Shown here in pieces: positions 8,306-16,355 of a stretch of 64,000 nucleotides of DNA. The notes beneath the pieces were generated by a model. That model made no database searches. It was not told where the DNA came from and saw nothing but the letters and a program-made list of their open reading frames with translations. The translations under genes and the position numbers were made by a program. Position 1 is the stretch's first letter; each line of letters starts with the position of its first letter. This stretch comes from Williamsia sp. CHRR-6 (lineage in GTDB: Bacteria; Actinomycetota; Actinomycetes; Mycobacteriales; Mycobacteriaceae), in the NCBI RefSeq assembly GCF_018474015.1, contig NZ_JAHCSG010000003.1:434001-498000 (forward strand), given 5' to 3'.

Positions 8306-9553
8306 ATGACGAATCTGGCACGACGCCTGTCCACCGGCGATGCGGTCGTCATCGGGCTGGGCTCGATGATCGGTGCGGGAGTGTTCGCCGTCTTCGCCCC
8401 TGCCGCCGACGTCGCCGGGACCGCCCTGCTGATCGGCCTGGCCATCGCTGCGGTGGTGGCGTTCTGCAACGCGACCGCCTCGGCACAGCTGGCCGCGCAA
8501 TACCCCGAATCCGGCGGCACCTACGTGTACGGCCGCGAGCGACTGGGCGAGTGGGCCGGGTTCCTGGCCGGCTGGACCTTCGTCATCGGCAAGACGGCCA
8601 GCTGCGCGGCCATGGCCCTGACCGCGGTGACCTATCTGGTCCCCGACGCCGCCGCGCGACCGGTGGCCGTGATGGCGGTGGTGACGCTGACCGTGGTCAA
8701 CTGCTTTGGCATCACCCGGACCGCCACCCTCACCCGCGTCATCGTGACGGTGGTGCTGGCGGTGTTGGTGCTGGTGGTGGTGGCCGGTCTGCTGGCCGGA
8801 CCCCTCCCACACCCCGCACACCCGACCCACGACGTGGGTGCCTATGCAGTCCTGCAGTCAGCAGGACTGCTGTTCTTCGCCTTCGCCGGATACGCCCGCA
8901 TCGCCACCCTCGGTGAGGAGGTGCGCGATCCGGCCCGTGCCATCCCTCGTGCGATCGTGGTGGCGTTGGGGATGACGTTGGTGGTCTACACGGTGATCGC
9001 GGTGACCGCGTTGTGGGTACTGGGTCCCGACGCGCTGGCCCGATCCAGCGCCCCGCTGGTCGATGTGGCCACCGCGGGCGGCGCCGACGCGCTGGCCCCG
9101 ATCGTGCGGGTCGGGGCCGGGCTGGCCGCGCTCGGAGCGTTGCTGGCGTTGATCGCCGGGGTTGGTCGCACCACCTTGGCGATGGCCCGCACCGGTGATC
9201 TGCCCCCGGTCCTGGCTGCGGTGAATCCGCGTCATCAGGTGCCTCACCGCGCCGAGATCACCGTCGCAGTGGTGGTCTGCGTCCTGGTGGTGACGGTAGA
9301 TCTTCGTGCCGCCATCGGGTTCTCGTCGTTCGGCGTGCTGCTGTACTACCTGGTGGCCAACCTGGCCGCGTTCACCCAGCAACAACCGAACCGCCGCTAT
9401 CCGCGGGTGCTGCAGGTGATCGGCGCGGCGGGCTGCGTGTTGTTGGTGGCCACACTGCCCACCTCGGCCATCGTGGCCGGCAGCATCGTGGTGGCCGTAG
9501 GCGTGGGCTGGCGACTGGCCACCCGATCGCTGCGCGCACGCCGGACCGGCTGA
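8306..9553 (+). CDS. APC-family amino acid permease
   Basis: A 415-residue membrane protein with about 12 hydrophobic helices. The first helix holds STGDAVVIGLGSMIGAGVF, the unwound glycine-rich substrate-binding segment of APC transporters, followed by QYPESGGTYVYGRERLGEW in the helix 2-3 loop. It probably moves an amino acid or amine by secondary transport; the substrate cannot be assigned. The ATG has an AGGA site. The gene ends one base before the convergent SDR/DUF2867 gene, so no terminator space lies between them. Confidence 0.9.
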   Translation: MTNLARRLSTGDAVVIGLGSMIGAGVFAVFAPAADVAGTALLIGLAIAAVVAFCNATASAQLAAQYPESGGTYVYGRERLGEWAGFLAGWTFVIGKTASCAAMALTAVTYLVPDAAARPVAVMAVVTLTVVNCFGITRTATLTRVIVTVVLAVLVLVVVAGLLAGPLPHPAHPTHDVGAYAVLQSAGLLFFAFAGYARIATLGEEVRDPARAIPRAIVVALGMTLVVYTVIAVTALWVLGPDALARSSAPLVDVATAGGADALAPIVRVGAGLAALGALLALIAGVGRTTLAMARTGDLPPVLAAVNPRHQVPHRAEITVAVVVCVLVVTVDLRAAIGFSSFGVLLYYLVANLAAFTQQQPNRRYPRVLQVIGAAGCVLLVATLPTSAIVAGSIVVAVGVGWRLATRSLRARRTG

Positions 9554-9554
9554 C

Positions 9555-11033
9555 TCACCCGACCGGATCTCTTTGCTTCTCAGCCTCTTTCACGATGTTG
9601 CGGACCATGGTGGCGAACACCAGTCGATGCAGCGGCAGCTGGCCGTACCAGTAGGCCAGACCCGCCAGCCCGCGCGCGTAGAACACGGTGCGCTGCTGCA
9701 GCCGCGACCCCGCTGCGGTAGGCACCACCGTCAGCTCCAACCAGGCGGTACCCGGCATCTTCGTCTCGGCCCGTAGCCGCAACATCTTTCCCGGTTCGAT
9801 GGCCTCCACGCGCCACCAGTCCAGTGGCTGTCCGACGGCCGGCCCGCCGGGCGACTTGCGTTTGCGCAGCCCCGGTCCACCCACCACCTGATCGATCGCG
9901 GCGCGGGCGGTCCAACCGAATGGCAGGGAGTACCAACCGTTTTCGCCACCGATCTGTTCGATGACGCGCCACAGCGCTGCCGCCGACGCCGTGGTGTCCT
10001 GCGAGCGGTTCTCGGTGAACACGTCCTCCCCGGCCCACGGCGGGTCCGATGGCAGCGGTTCGGCCGGCGACACGGTGGCCTCGGCGTTGTTCCAGCTCTT
10101 GTCGGTGTCGGCGCGTTTCACCCGATCCAGCGCGGCCGTCAAAGCCTCACGGTAGGTTTGCAATCCACCCTCGGGCGGTGCGATGACGCCGTCGATGTCG
10201 TGTTCAGACATCACCGCGTCACACGCCAGCGACTCGATCAGCGGACGCGCCAGCCCACCGGGCACCGGGGTGACCGTGGACACCCACCGGCTGGCCAGGC
10301 TGGGGGTGAGGAACGGCAACACCACCATCTGACGCTTACGCAGTCCGGCCGCCTCGGCGTAGATCTGCATCATCTCGCCGTACTCGAACACGTTGGGGCC
10401 ACCGATGTCCCAGGTGCGGTTGCGTTCGGGGAGTTCACATGTCGCCGCCTCCACCAGGTAGTGGAGGGTGTCGCGGATGGAGATCGGCTGAATCTTGTTG
10501 TGCACCCAGCGTGGCGTGGTCATCACCGGTAGTCGGTCGGTGAGGTGGCGGATCAACTCGAACGACGCCGAGCCGTTGCCGATGACCACCCCGGCCTGCA
10601 GGACCATGGTCGCGATGCCCGAGGCCATCAGGATCTCCCCCACCTCCACCCGGGAGGTGAGGTGATCGGACAGTTCGACTCCCTGCGGGTGTAGGCCGCT
10701 CAGATAGACGATGCGCGCCACCCCGGCCTCGCGGGCCGCCAACGCCACGTTGGTCGCCGACGCGCGTTCCTCGGCCATGAAATCCTCGGACAACCCCATG
10801 GAATGGACGAGGTGGTACACCACATCTGCTCCGGCGAACGCGGCGTCGAGTGACGCACGATCGGACAGGTCACCGCGAACCACCCGCCCGGGCGTCGCCC
10901 ACGGGGCAGCGGCCAGCTTCTCGGGGGTGCGGGCGATGGCGCGCACCTGGTGTCCGCGAGCGATGAGCCGGGGCGCCAGGCGTCCTCCGATGTATCCGGT
11001 CGCGCCGGTGACCACGCACGTCAGACCACTCAT
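9555..11033 (-). CDS. SDR-family NAD(P)-binding protein with C-terminal DUF2867 domain
   Basis: A 492-residue two-domain protein. Residues 1-~290 form an extended/atypical SDR domain with the VTGATGYIGGRLAPRL nucleotide motif, VYHLVHSMG and RIVYLSGLHP. Residues ~340-492 (GGENGWYSLPFGWTARAAID through LRAETKMPGTAWLELTV) match DUF2867, a SRPBCC-like hydrophobic-ligand domain. The joint architecture is common in actinobacteria but its reaction is unknown; a lipid or ketone reductase is possible. The ATG at 11033 is preceded by GAAGGTGG. It stands alone, convergent with the permease. Confidence 0.85.
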   Translation of the reverse strand: MSGLTCVVTGATGYIGGRLAPRLIARGHQVRAIARTPEKLAAAPWATPGRVVRGDLSDRASLDAAFAGADVVYHLVHSMGLSEDFMAEERASATNVALAAREAGVARIVYLSGLHPQGVELSDHLTSRVEVGEILMASGIATMVLQAGVVIGNGSASFELIRHLTDRLPVMTTPRWVHNKIQPISIRDTLHYLVEAATCELPERNRTWDIGGPNVFEYGEMMQIYAEAAGLRKRQMVVLPFLTPSLASRWVSTVTPVPGGLARPLIESLACDAVMSEHDIDGVIAPPEGGLQTYREALTAALDRVKRADTDKSWNNAEATVSPAEPLPSDPPWAGEDVFTENRSQDTTASAAALWRVIEQIGGENGWYSLPFGWTARAAIDQVVGGPGLRKRKSPGGPAVGQPLDWWRVEAIEPGKMLRLRAETKMPGTAWLELTVVPTAAGSRLQQRTVFYARGLAGLAYWYGQLPLHRLVFATMVRNIVKEAEKQRDPVG

Positions 11034-11204
11034 CGAACCACCTTCGTCTGGTCGGGAACCCGGCCGTGGCGCCACCTGCTCCGGCGTCACCTGCGACTCT
11101 ACGGACCGAGCGGCCCGGTGGTCGGCCGGTTGCGCCGACTGTTACGCGGTTGCCGCGGCCCATCACGATTGCGTGTCGACCCACCGCGGGTAGTGATGGC
11201 GAGT

Positions 11205-11993
11205 TCACCGACGGCGGGCGCGGACGACGGTGGCGTCGATGGCGGGATCGGTCTGCACCGTGGCCACCAGACCGGCGGCGTGCATCGCCGCGATGAGCAG
11301 CGGCACCTGACGCAGCGACGTCTCGATGGCCAGGTGGCCGCCGGGTGCCAGCCAGTCCGCGGCCTGCGAGATGATCCGCCGGGCGATCGCGGTGCCGTCG
11401 ACGCCGCCGTCGAGGGCTGTGTGCGGTTCGTGATCGCGCGCTTCGGTGGGCATCAGCGCGATCTCGTCGGTGGGCACGTACGGGGCGTTGGCACACATCA
11501 CATCCACCGCGCCGCGCACGTGTGGCGGCAGCGGGTCGAGGAGGTCTCCGATCAATCCCGTCGCCCCGGACACGTTGCGTTGCGCGCATTCGACGGCCCG
11601 AGAATCGATGTCCACCAGCCAGATCTGCGCATCGGGATGGTGCTGCGCCAGGACCGCCGACACTGCGCCGGCGCCACAACACAATTCGACGATCATCGGG
11701 GACCGCGACGAGACCTGCGCAATCAGATCGACCCCCACCTGAGCCAGCAACTCGGTGCGGCGGCGCGGGACGAACACGGTCGGATCGACGGCGATGCGCA
11801 GACCGCAGAAGTCCACCCAGCCGAGGATGTGTTCCAGCGGTTCGCCGGCCGCGCGACGCGCCACCACCTCGTGCAACTCGGCCTCGGAGGTCGCGTGTCG
11901 GTGCAGCAGCCGAGCCTCGTCTTCGGCGAACACACAGCCCGCCGCACGTAGCGCGGCCACGGTCAGCAGGTGCGCATCCTCGCCCGAGGTCAC
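11205..11993 (-). CDS. PrmC/HemK-related protein N5-glutamine methyltransferase
   Basis: A 262-residue SAM-dependent methyltransferase. The N-terminal helical domain includes ELHEVVARRAAGEPLEHILG and VFVPRRRTELL; the Rossmann domain has VELCCGAGAVSAVLA as SAM motif I. The family active-site NPPY is NAPY here (CANAPYVPTDEI), as in the PrmC-related subgroup of unknown substrate rather than the release-factor enzyme itself. The GTG start at 11993 overlaps the stop of the glycosyltransferase gene by 4 nt (GTGA), indicating translational coupling. It is therefore probably not the cell's only PrmC. Confidence 0.82.
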   Translation of the reverse strand: MTSGEDAHLLTVAALRAAGCVFAEDEARLLHRHATSEAELHEVVARRAAGEPLEHILGWVDFCGLRIAVDPTVFVPRRRTELLAQVGVDLIAQVSSRSPMIVELCCGAGAVSAVLAQHHPDAQIWLVDIDSRAVECAQRNVSGATGLIGDLLDPLPPHVRGAVDVMCANAPYVPTDEIALMPTEARDHEPHTALDGGVDGTAIARRIISQAADWLAPGGHLAIETSLRQVPLLIAAMHAAGLVATVQTDPAIDATVVRARRR

Positions 11994-12838
11994 CGCGCCC
12001 GGTCGGCGGCAGTCCGTGTTCCGTTGGCCAACTGATCGAGTTCGTCGGCCGTCAGGGTGGGTTTCACCGACGGATCGGCGAGCGAGGACTTGGGTGGCAG
12101 ATCGATGGTGACGACCGGGACCATGGTGCGCTCGCGCCAGGCCTTGAGGCCGCCGGTCTTGCGCATACCGTTCAGGACACCACCAGCGGCGGACAGCAGG
12201 TACCGCTTGAGCCCGATCTCGGCCTCGACGGTCTTGCGGCCCAGGTGGTTCATGTAGGACAGCTCGGAGACGTAGATCGAGAAGCCGGCCTCCATCACCC
12301 GATGGCCCAGGTCCCGGTCCGCACCCCACGAGTAGGTGCCGAACAGTCGTGTCTCCAGCTCACCGACAGCCAGCCAGGCCTCGTAGGTGAGGATGAATCC
12401 GGTGCCGTCGTAGAGCTCGACTCGACGCACCTTCGGCACCGGCTGATAGTCCGCAGCCGGGCCCAGATAGTCGCCCTTCTGAACCTGGGTCACATCGTCA
12501 TACATCGGCACCACGATGCCTGCGTCGTCGGGCAGGCGCGGGTCCAGCAACCCGTCGATGAACCCGGGTGAGAGACGGGTGTCGTTGTTCAGACTCATCA
12601 CCAGCGGGTAGCCCTCGGAGAAGCCCAAGCGGAAGCCGAAGTTCGATCCCCCGGCCCAGCCGAGGTTCTTCCCAGGCCGCACCACCCGCTCGGTGGACGT
12701 CGTCGAGTAGTCACCTCGGTTGTCGATGACCACCACATCGAAGTCGCGATTGTCCTGTTTGTCCAGGTCAGCGATGACGTCTCGGGTAAAATCATGTTGA
12801 CCGAAAACCGGGATACAGACCAGCAAACGTGGTTTCAC
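11990..12838 (-). CDS. Family 2 glycosyltransferase
   Basis: A 282-residue GT-A fold enzyme. It starts VKPRLLVCIPVFG with VVVIDNRGDYS in the first Rossmann half, NLGWAGGSNFGFRLG typical of rhamnosyl/galactosyl-type GT2 proteins, and NNDT replacing the usual DxD metal motif. It transfers an activated sugar to an unknown acceptor, possibly a cell-wall glycan. The GTG at 12838 is chosen because residues upstream are not protein-like; its ribosome site is weak. It is translationally coupled to the PrmC-like methyltransferase. Confidence 0.82.
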   Translation of the reverse strand: MKPRLLVCIPVFGQHDFTRDVIADLDKQDNRDFDVVVIDNRGDYSTTSTERVVRPGKNLGWAGGSNFGFRLGFSEGYPLVMSLNNDTRLSPGFIDGLLDPRLPDDAGIVVPMYDDVTQVQKGDYLGPAADYQPVPKVRRVELYDGTGFILTYEAWLAVGELETRLFGTYSWGADRDLGHRVMEAGFSIYVSELSYMNHLGRKTVEAEIGLKRYLLSAAGGVLNGMRKTGGLKAWRERTMVPVVTIDLPPKSSLADPSVKPTLTADELDQLANGTRTAADRAR

Positions 12839-12940
12839 GGCCGAACCGTACCAAGCTGCAGGGGCCGACGAGAACCTAGAACGGACACGCGACGCACCTG
12901 TGGCCCGATTGTCATCTGCTCGACCCACACCGGTCGGCGC

Positions 12941-13201
12941 TCACCCGCGCAGGCGGGTCACGACAGCGTCATGGAACGCTGCCAGGTCGCCATCCGACGC
13001 CAGCGGACGGGCCACATCACTGACGGTGTACCACTCTGCAGCGCCCTCGTAGCGCACCCGGACCCGACCCACACCGTCGGCGTCGCGGCGGCTGGCCAGC
13101 TCGACCGACCCGGTGATCACCCCCACCTCGTCGGTCATCACACCGCCCGCACCGGCGGTGACGACGGTGCTCAACTCCGGCTCCGGAGCATCTGCGATCA
13201 C
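12941..13201 (-). CDS. Conserved-type hypothetical protein
   Basis: An 86-residue acidic protein (VIADAPEPELSTVVTAGAGG... RVRVRYEGAAEWYTVSDVAR). It has no signal peptide or membrane segment and looks like a small beta-rich cytosolic protein. The GTG at 13201 is preceded by GGGAG at a good distance; an in-frame ATG at 13231 would overlap the upstream HNH gene by 11 nt. It lies directly downstream of that nuclease gene on the same strand and may share its transcript. No family was recognised. Confidence 0.55.
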   Translation of the reverse strand: MIADAPEPELSTVVTAGAGGVMTDEVGVITGSVELASRRDADGVGRVRVRYEGAAEWYTVSDVARPLASDGDLAAFHDAVVTRLRG

Positions 13202-13220
13202 TGTGCATCTCCCATCACGA

Positions 13221-13892
13221 TCAACATCCATCCAGGATGGACGAGAGCCGGTCGTACTCCGACTGCTGCAGGGTCAGATCCCACGCGAACTTCGAACCAA
13301 CCCACATCCGCGCGTAGGTGCAGCGATACGACGACACCGGTGGCAGCCATGTCGACGGATCCTGGTCGCCTTTGGAGCGGTTGGAGCTGGCCGACACCGC
13401 GATCAGCTGGGCGTGGGTGAGGTCGTTGGCGAAAGACTGCCGGCGGGCGGTGGTCCACTCGGCCGCTCCCGAACGCCAGGCCTCAGCCAGGGGCACGATG
13501 TGATCGACATCGACGTCGGCTGCGGCGGCCAGAGTCACCCCGTCATACGGCGAGCGCCAGCTCCCGGCGGTGGGATAGCAGTCAGTGCCCACGCTGACAC
13601 CGGTGCCGTCTCGTTTGAGCACGGTCTCGCGGGTGTCACATGCACCGAACTGCGTGATCCAGTGCGGGAACTCGGCACGCGAGTATCCCGTCATCGACCC
13701 CTCGGGTGCGATGGTGAGTTGGTCGAGTTCGCTGCGAGCGGTGGCCGCCGACGGGATGGCCGGCGGTGTCGCCGAGGCGATCGGTGTACTGATCACCTCG
13801 ACCGTGACCACCGCTACGGCGGCGAGAAGCGTTGCTGCACAACTACGTCTGAAGTTCAGTGGTCGACAACTGTTGCGGGCTTTGATGATCAC
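13221..13892 (-). CDS. Secreted HNH-type endonuclease (DUF1524 / GmrSD C-terminal-like)
   Basis: A 223-residue exported protein. Residues ~10-38 form a hydrophobic signal segment ending SATPPA. The catalytic part carries DVDHIVPLAEAWRSGA (the His-metal motif), LIAVSASSNRSKGDQDPSTW and CTYARMW, which is the DUF1524 HNH nuclease pattern seen in many actinobacterial secreted proteins. It probably cleaves extracellular nucleic acid. The GTG at 13892 has GGAAGG just upstream; the longer frame to 13919 lacks such a site. Confidence 0.83.
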   Translation of the reverse strand: MIIKARNSCRPLNFRRSCAATLLAAVAVVTVEVISTPIASATPPAIPSAATARSELDQLTIAPEGSMTGYSRAEFPHWITQFGACDTRETVLKRDGTGVSVGTDCYPTAGSWRSPYDGVTLAAAADVDVDHIVPLAEAWRSGAAEWTTARRQSFANDLTHAQLIAVSASSNRSKGDQDPSTWLPPVSSYRCTYARMWVGSKFAWDLTLQQSEYDRLSSILDGC

Positions 13893-13988
13893 GCCTTCCG
13901 ATCCGGGTCCCCACCCCACGGCTGACGCTATGGGGTGGGGGTGGCCGGGACGTGACCGCCATCTGAAGGTTGGGCGACTCGATGGGGG

Positions 13989-14450
13989 TCAGCAGCAGGC
14001 TGTCGGCCGGGGCTGCGTGGAGTGCGTGGTTGCGGTGGTGTCGTCGGGCCGGGGGGTCAGTGCCGGCGAGTTGGAGCCACAGGTGTCCGAATCAGCCAGC
14101 ACGGTGTAGATCTCCCACCTCTCCTCGGCAGGGCCGGTCACCCACACCTTGTCCTGGGTGGCAAAGCAGCAGGTGGTGTTGATCTCTTCGTCGGTGAACA
14201 GTCCGGCGTCGCCGAGTCGGGCGATCTCGCGGTGCACGACGTCGCTGTCGGCGACCTCGACGCCGAGGTGGTTGATGGTGCCGCCCTTGCCCGGGTTCTC
14301 GATGAGGACGAGTTTCAGTGGTGGGTCGGCGACAGCGAAGTTGGCGTAGCCGGGTTTCACCTTCGCCGGGATGGTGTCGAACAGGGTGGTGTAGAAGGCG
14401 ATGGCGGTGTCGAGATCATCGACGTTGAGTGCGAGTTGCATTCGCGACAT
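13989..14450 (-). CDS. arsI: ArsI/CadI-family glyoxalase-fold protein (arsenic or cadmium induced)
   Basis: A 153-residue vicinal-oxygen-chelate protein starting MSRMQLALNVDDLDTAIAFY, with TINHLGVEVAD and the vicinal cysteines TTCCFATQDKVWVTGP. These match the ArsI/CadI family; ArsI cleaves the carbon-arsenic bond of organoarsenicals. The tail contains additional cysteines and ends TACC. It is the last gene of the ars operon, 20 nt after the arsC remnant. Whether it is a true C-As lyase or a CadI-type metal-binding protein is not decided by sequence alone. Confidence 0.82.
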   Translation of the reverse strand: MSRMQLALNVDDLDTAIAFYTTLFDTIPAKVKPGYANFAVADPPLKLVLIENPGKGGTINHLGVEVADSDVVHREIARLGDAGLFTDEEINTTCCFATQDKVWVTGPAEERWEIYTVLADSDTCGSNSPALTPRPDDTTATTHSTQPRPTACC

Positions 14451-14469
14451 GGCGTGGTGTCCTTGCTGA

Positions 14470-14690
14470 TCAATGGTGCGCGGTGGTCTGCTGGCTGCGC
14501 AGTCGGATGACGAGGTCGTCGACGCGGCGGCTGATGTCGTCGCGGATCAGTCGCATGCGATCGGTTCCTTCGATGCCACGCCGGGATGGTTCGTCGGTGT
14601 CCCGGCGGCGGCTCGCATGAGTCCGGCGGCCATCTGCGATTTGCCGCCGTTCTTCACACACACGAACAGCACCGACGGCGTGTTCGCCAT
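14470..14690 (-). pseudogene. arsC: arsC remnant: internally deleted, frameshifted arsenate-mycothiol transferase
   Basis: The first ~33 codons encode MANTPSVLFVCVKNGGKSQM and AAGLMRAAAG, the intact N-terminus of a LMW-phosphatase-type arsenate reductase, including the catalytic-loop CVKNGGKSQ. The reading then continues in a wrong frame to a stop at 14547. In the neighbouring frame DTDEPSRRGIEGTDRMRLIR followed by DDISRRVDDLVIRL, ending at 14470, is the normal C-terminus of the same enzyme. The join is near 14600; about 60-70 central codons of a ~135-codon gene are missing and the frame is shifted. The product cannot be active. The flanking acr3 and arsI genes are intact. Confidence 0.85.
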
Positions 14691-14714
14691 CGTGGCCGAG
14701 TCCTCCGGACTGCG

Positions 14715-14747
14715 GCTGGGCAGGGCTGGGCTGGGCTGGGCTGGGGG
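14715..14747 (+). repeat. CTGGG pentanucleotide tandem repeat
   Basis: Between acr3 and the arsC remnant the + strand holds about six tandem CTGGG/CAGGG units ending in a run of five G. The several GGG tracts could form a G-quadruplex and are prone to slippage. Confidence 0.7.
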
Positions 14748-14760
14748 TGATGGTCTGACA

Positions 14761-15873
14761 TCACTGTTGCTCGGCGACGGCGACGGCGGTGGGCGGGGAC
14801 CCCGGTCTGGTGGTGAACTTCCTGCGCAGCGCCAGCGATACGTACACCAGGCCGACGAGAACAGGAACCTCGATGAGCGGCCCGACGACGCCGGCAAGCG
14901 CTTGTCCCGAGGTCGCGCCATAGGTGGCGATGGCGACAGCGATCGCGAGCTCGAAATTGTTGCCCGCAGCGGTGAACGCGAGTGTCGTAGTGCGTTCGTA
15001 GCTCAACCCCATCACCCAGCCCAGAAGGAATCCGCCACCCCACATGACCGCGAAGTAGATCAACAGCGGCACCGCGATGCGCACGACGTCGAGCGGCTTG
15101 GAGGTGATCTCCTTGCCCTGCAACGCGAACAGGATGACGATGGTGAACAGAAGTCCGTACAACGCCCAGGGGCCGATACGTGGCAGGAAACGCTGCTCGT
15201 ACCAGTCGCGGCCGCGGGCACGCTCACCGAGGCGGCGCGACAGGAAGCCCGCTACGAGCGGGATTCCCAGGAACACCAGCACCGACGTGGCGATCTGCCA
15301 CGGCGAGGTGGCGATCGTGGTCTGCTGCAGACCCAGCCAGCCCGGCAGCACCGAGAGGTAGAACCAGCCCAGCACAGCGAACATGACGACCTGGAAGACG
15401 GAGTTGATCGCGACGAGGACTGCGGCAGCTTCGGTGTCACCGCAGGCCAGGTCATTCCAGATGATGACCATGGCGATGCAGCGGGCGAGACCGACGATGA
15501 TCAACCCGGTCCGATACTCCGGCAGGTCCGGCAGCAGCAGCCAGGCGAGGGCAAACATCAACGCGGGCCCGACAATCCAGTTCAACACCAGCGATGAGGC
15601 CAACATCCGACGGTCGCCGGTGACCGAGTCGAGGCGGTCGTAGCGGACCTTGGCCAGCACCGGGTACATCATCACCAACAGCCCGATCGCGATCGGCAGC
15701 GAGACCCCGTCTACCGAGATCGCTGACAGCGCGTCATCGAGCCCGGGCACGGCTGCGCCCAGCCCCAGTCCCGCGGCCATCGCCACACCGATCCACACCG
15801 GCAGGAACCGGTCGAGCGTGGAGAGTTTGCCCACCACCCCGCCAGTGGGCTCTGTGGTGTCGGTGGCGCTCAT
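14761..15873 (-). CDS. acr3: Arsenite efflux transporter Acr3
   Basis: A 370-residue membrane protein with about 10 helices, the standard Acr3 length. It includes LSTLDRFLPVWIGVAMAAGL, ASSLVLNWIVGPALMFALAW, GLARCIAMVIIWNDLACGD (with the conserved cysteine of the fourth helix region) and GNNFELAIAVAIATYG. It exports arsenite, and possibly antimonite, across the membrane. Its ATG overlaps the arsR stop as ATGA, so it is coupled to the repressor. It is the main functional resistance gene here because arsC is broken. Confidence 0.94.
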   Translation of the reverse strand: MSATDTTEPTGGVVGKLSTLDRFLPVWIGVAMAAGLGLGAAVPGLDDALSAISVDGVSLPIAIGLLVMMYPVLAKVRYDRLDSVTGDRRMLASSLVLNWIVGPALMFALAWLLLPDLPEYRTGLIIVGLARCIAMVIIWNDLACGDTEAAAVLVAINSVFQVVMFAVLGWFYLSVLPGWLGLQQTTIATSPWQIATSVLVFLGIPLVAGFLSRRLGERARGRDWYEQRFLPRIGPWALYGLLFTIVILFALQGKEITSKPLDVVRIAVPLLIYFAVMWGGGFLLGWVMGLSYERTTTLAFTAAGNNFELAIAVAIATYGATSGQALAGVVGPLIEVPVLVGLVYVSLALRRKFTTRPGSPPTAVAVAEQQ

Positions 15874-16235
15874 GCGGTGACCAGCCCGGTGTCGCCGGCC
15901 CCGAGGCTCGAGGCCTCGAGCACAGATGAGAGCTGCTGCAGGGCGCCAGGAATGACCCAGTAGTACACCCAGGTGCCGCGGCGCTCGCAGTCCAACAGAC
16001 CAGCGGACCGCAGCACCTTCAGATGATGAGAGATGGTGGGCTGTGACAGGTCGAACGACGGCGAGATGTCACAGACACAGGCTTCACCGCCCTCGTGGCT
16101 GGCGACCAGGCTCAGCAACCGCAGGCGCACCGGATCCGCCAACGCCTTGAACATCGCCGCCAGGTCCGTCGCCCACTCCGACGACAAGGGTTCACGCACC
16201 AGCGGTGAGCAACATCCGCTCTTCAAATTCGACAT
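15870..16235 (-). CDS. arsR: ArsR/SmtB-family arsenic-responsive repressor
   Basis: A 121-residue winged-helix repressor. LADPVRLRLLSLVASHEGG precedes the DNA-recognition helices PSFDLSQPTISHHLKVLRSA. Likely As(III) ligands are the vicinal Cys8-Cys9 near the N-terminus (SGCCSPL) with Cys53/Cys55 in EACVCDI, a layout like Corynebacterium-type ArsR. Arsenite binding should release it from the operon promoter. It is the first gene of arsR-acr3-(arsC)-arsI. Confidence 0.92.
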   Translation of the reverse strand: MSNLKSGCCSPLVREPLSSEWATDLAAMFKALADPVRLRLLSLVASHEGGEACVCDISPSFDLSQPTISHHLKVLRSAGLLDCERRGTWVYYWVIPGALQQLSSVLEASSLGAGDTGLVTA

Positions 16236-16270
16236 GCGTCTATATTGACAGATACCGAATCAGAGATCAA
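16236..16270 (-). promoter_or_regulatory. Putative ars operon promoter/operator, probably leaderless
   Basis: This AT-rich stretch stands directly before the arsR ATG. Read toward arsR it has TATAGA ending three bases before the start codon, so transcription would begin at or next to the ATG, and there is no ribosome-binding sequence. TATCTGTCAATATAGA may contain the ArsR site. Inference from sequence only. Confidence 0.35.
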
Positions 16271-16355
16271 CGGTTGCCGCCGCCATCGGGCGGCCACCCC
16301 CGACGGCGGGCCGCCGTCACAGGCTCGCGCAACACCGGGGGCGACGACCGGTGGA

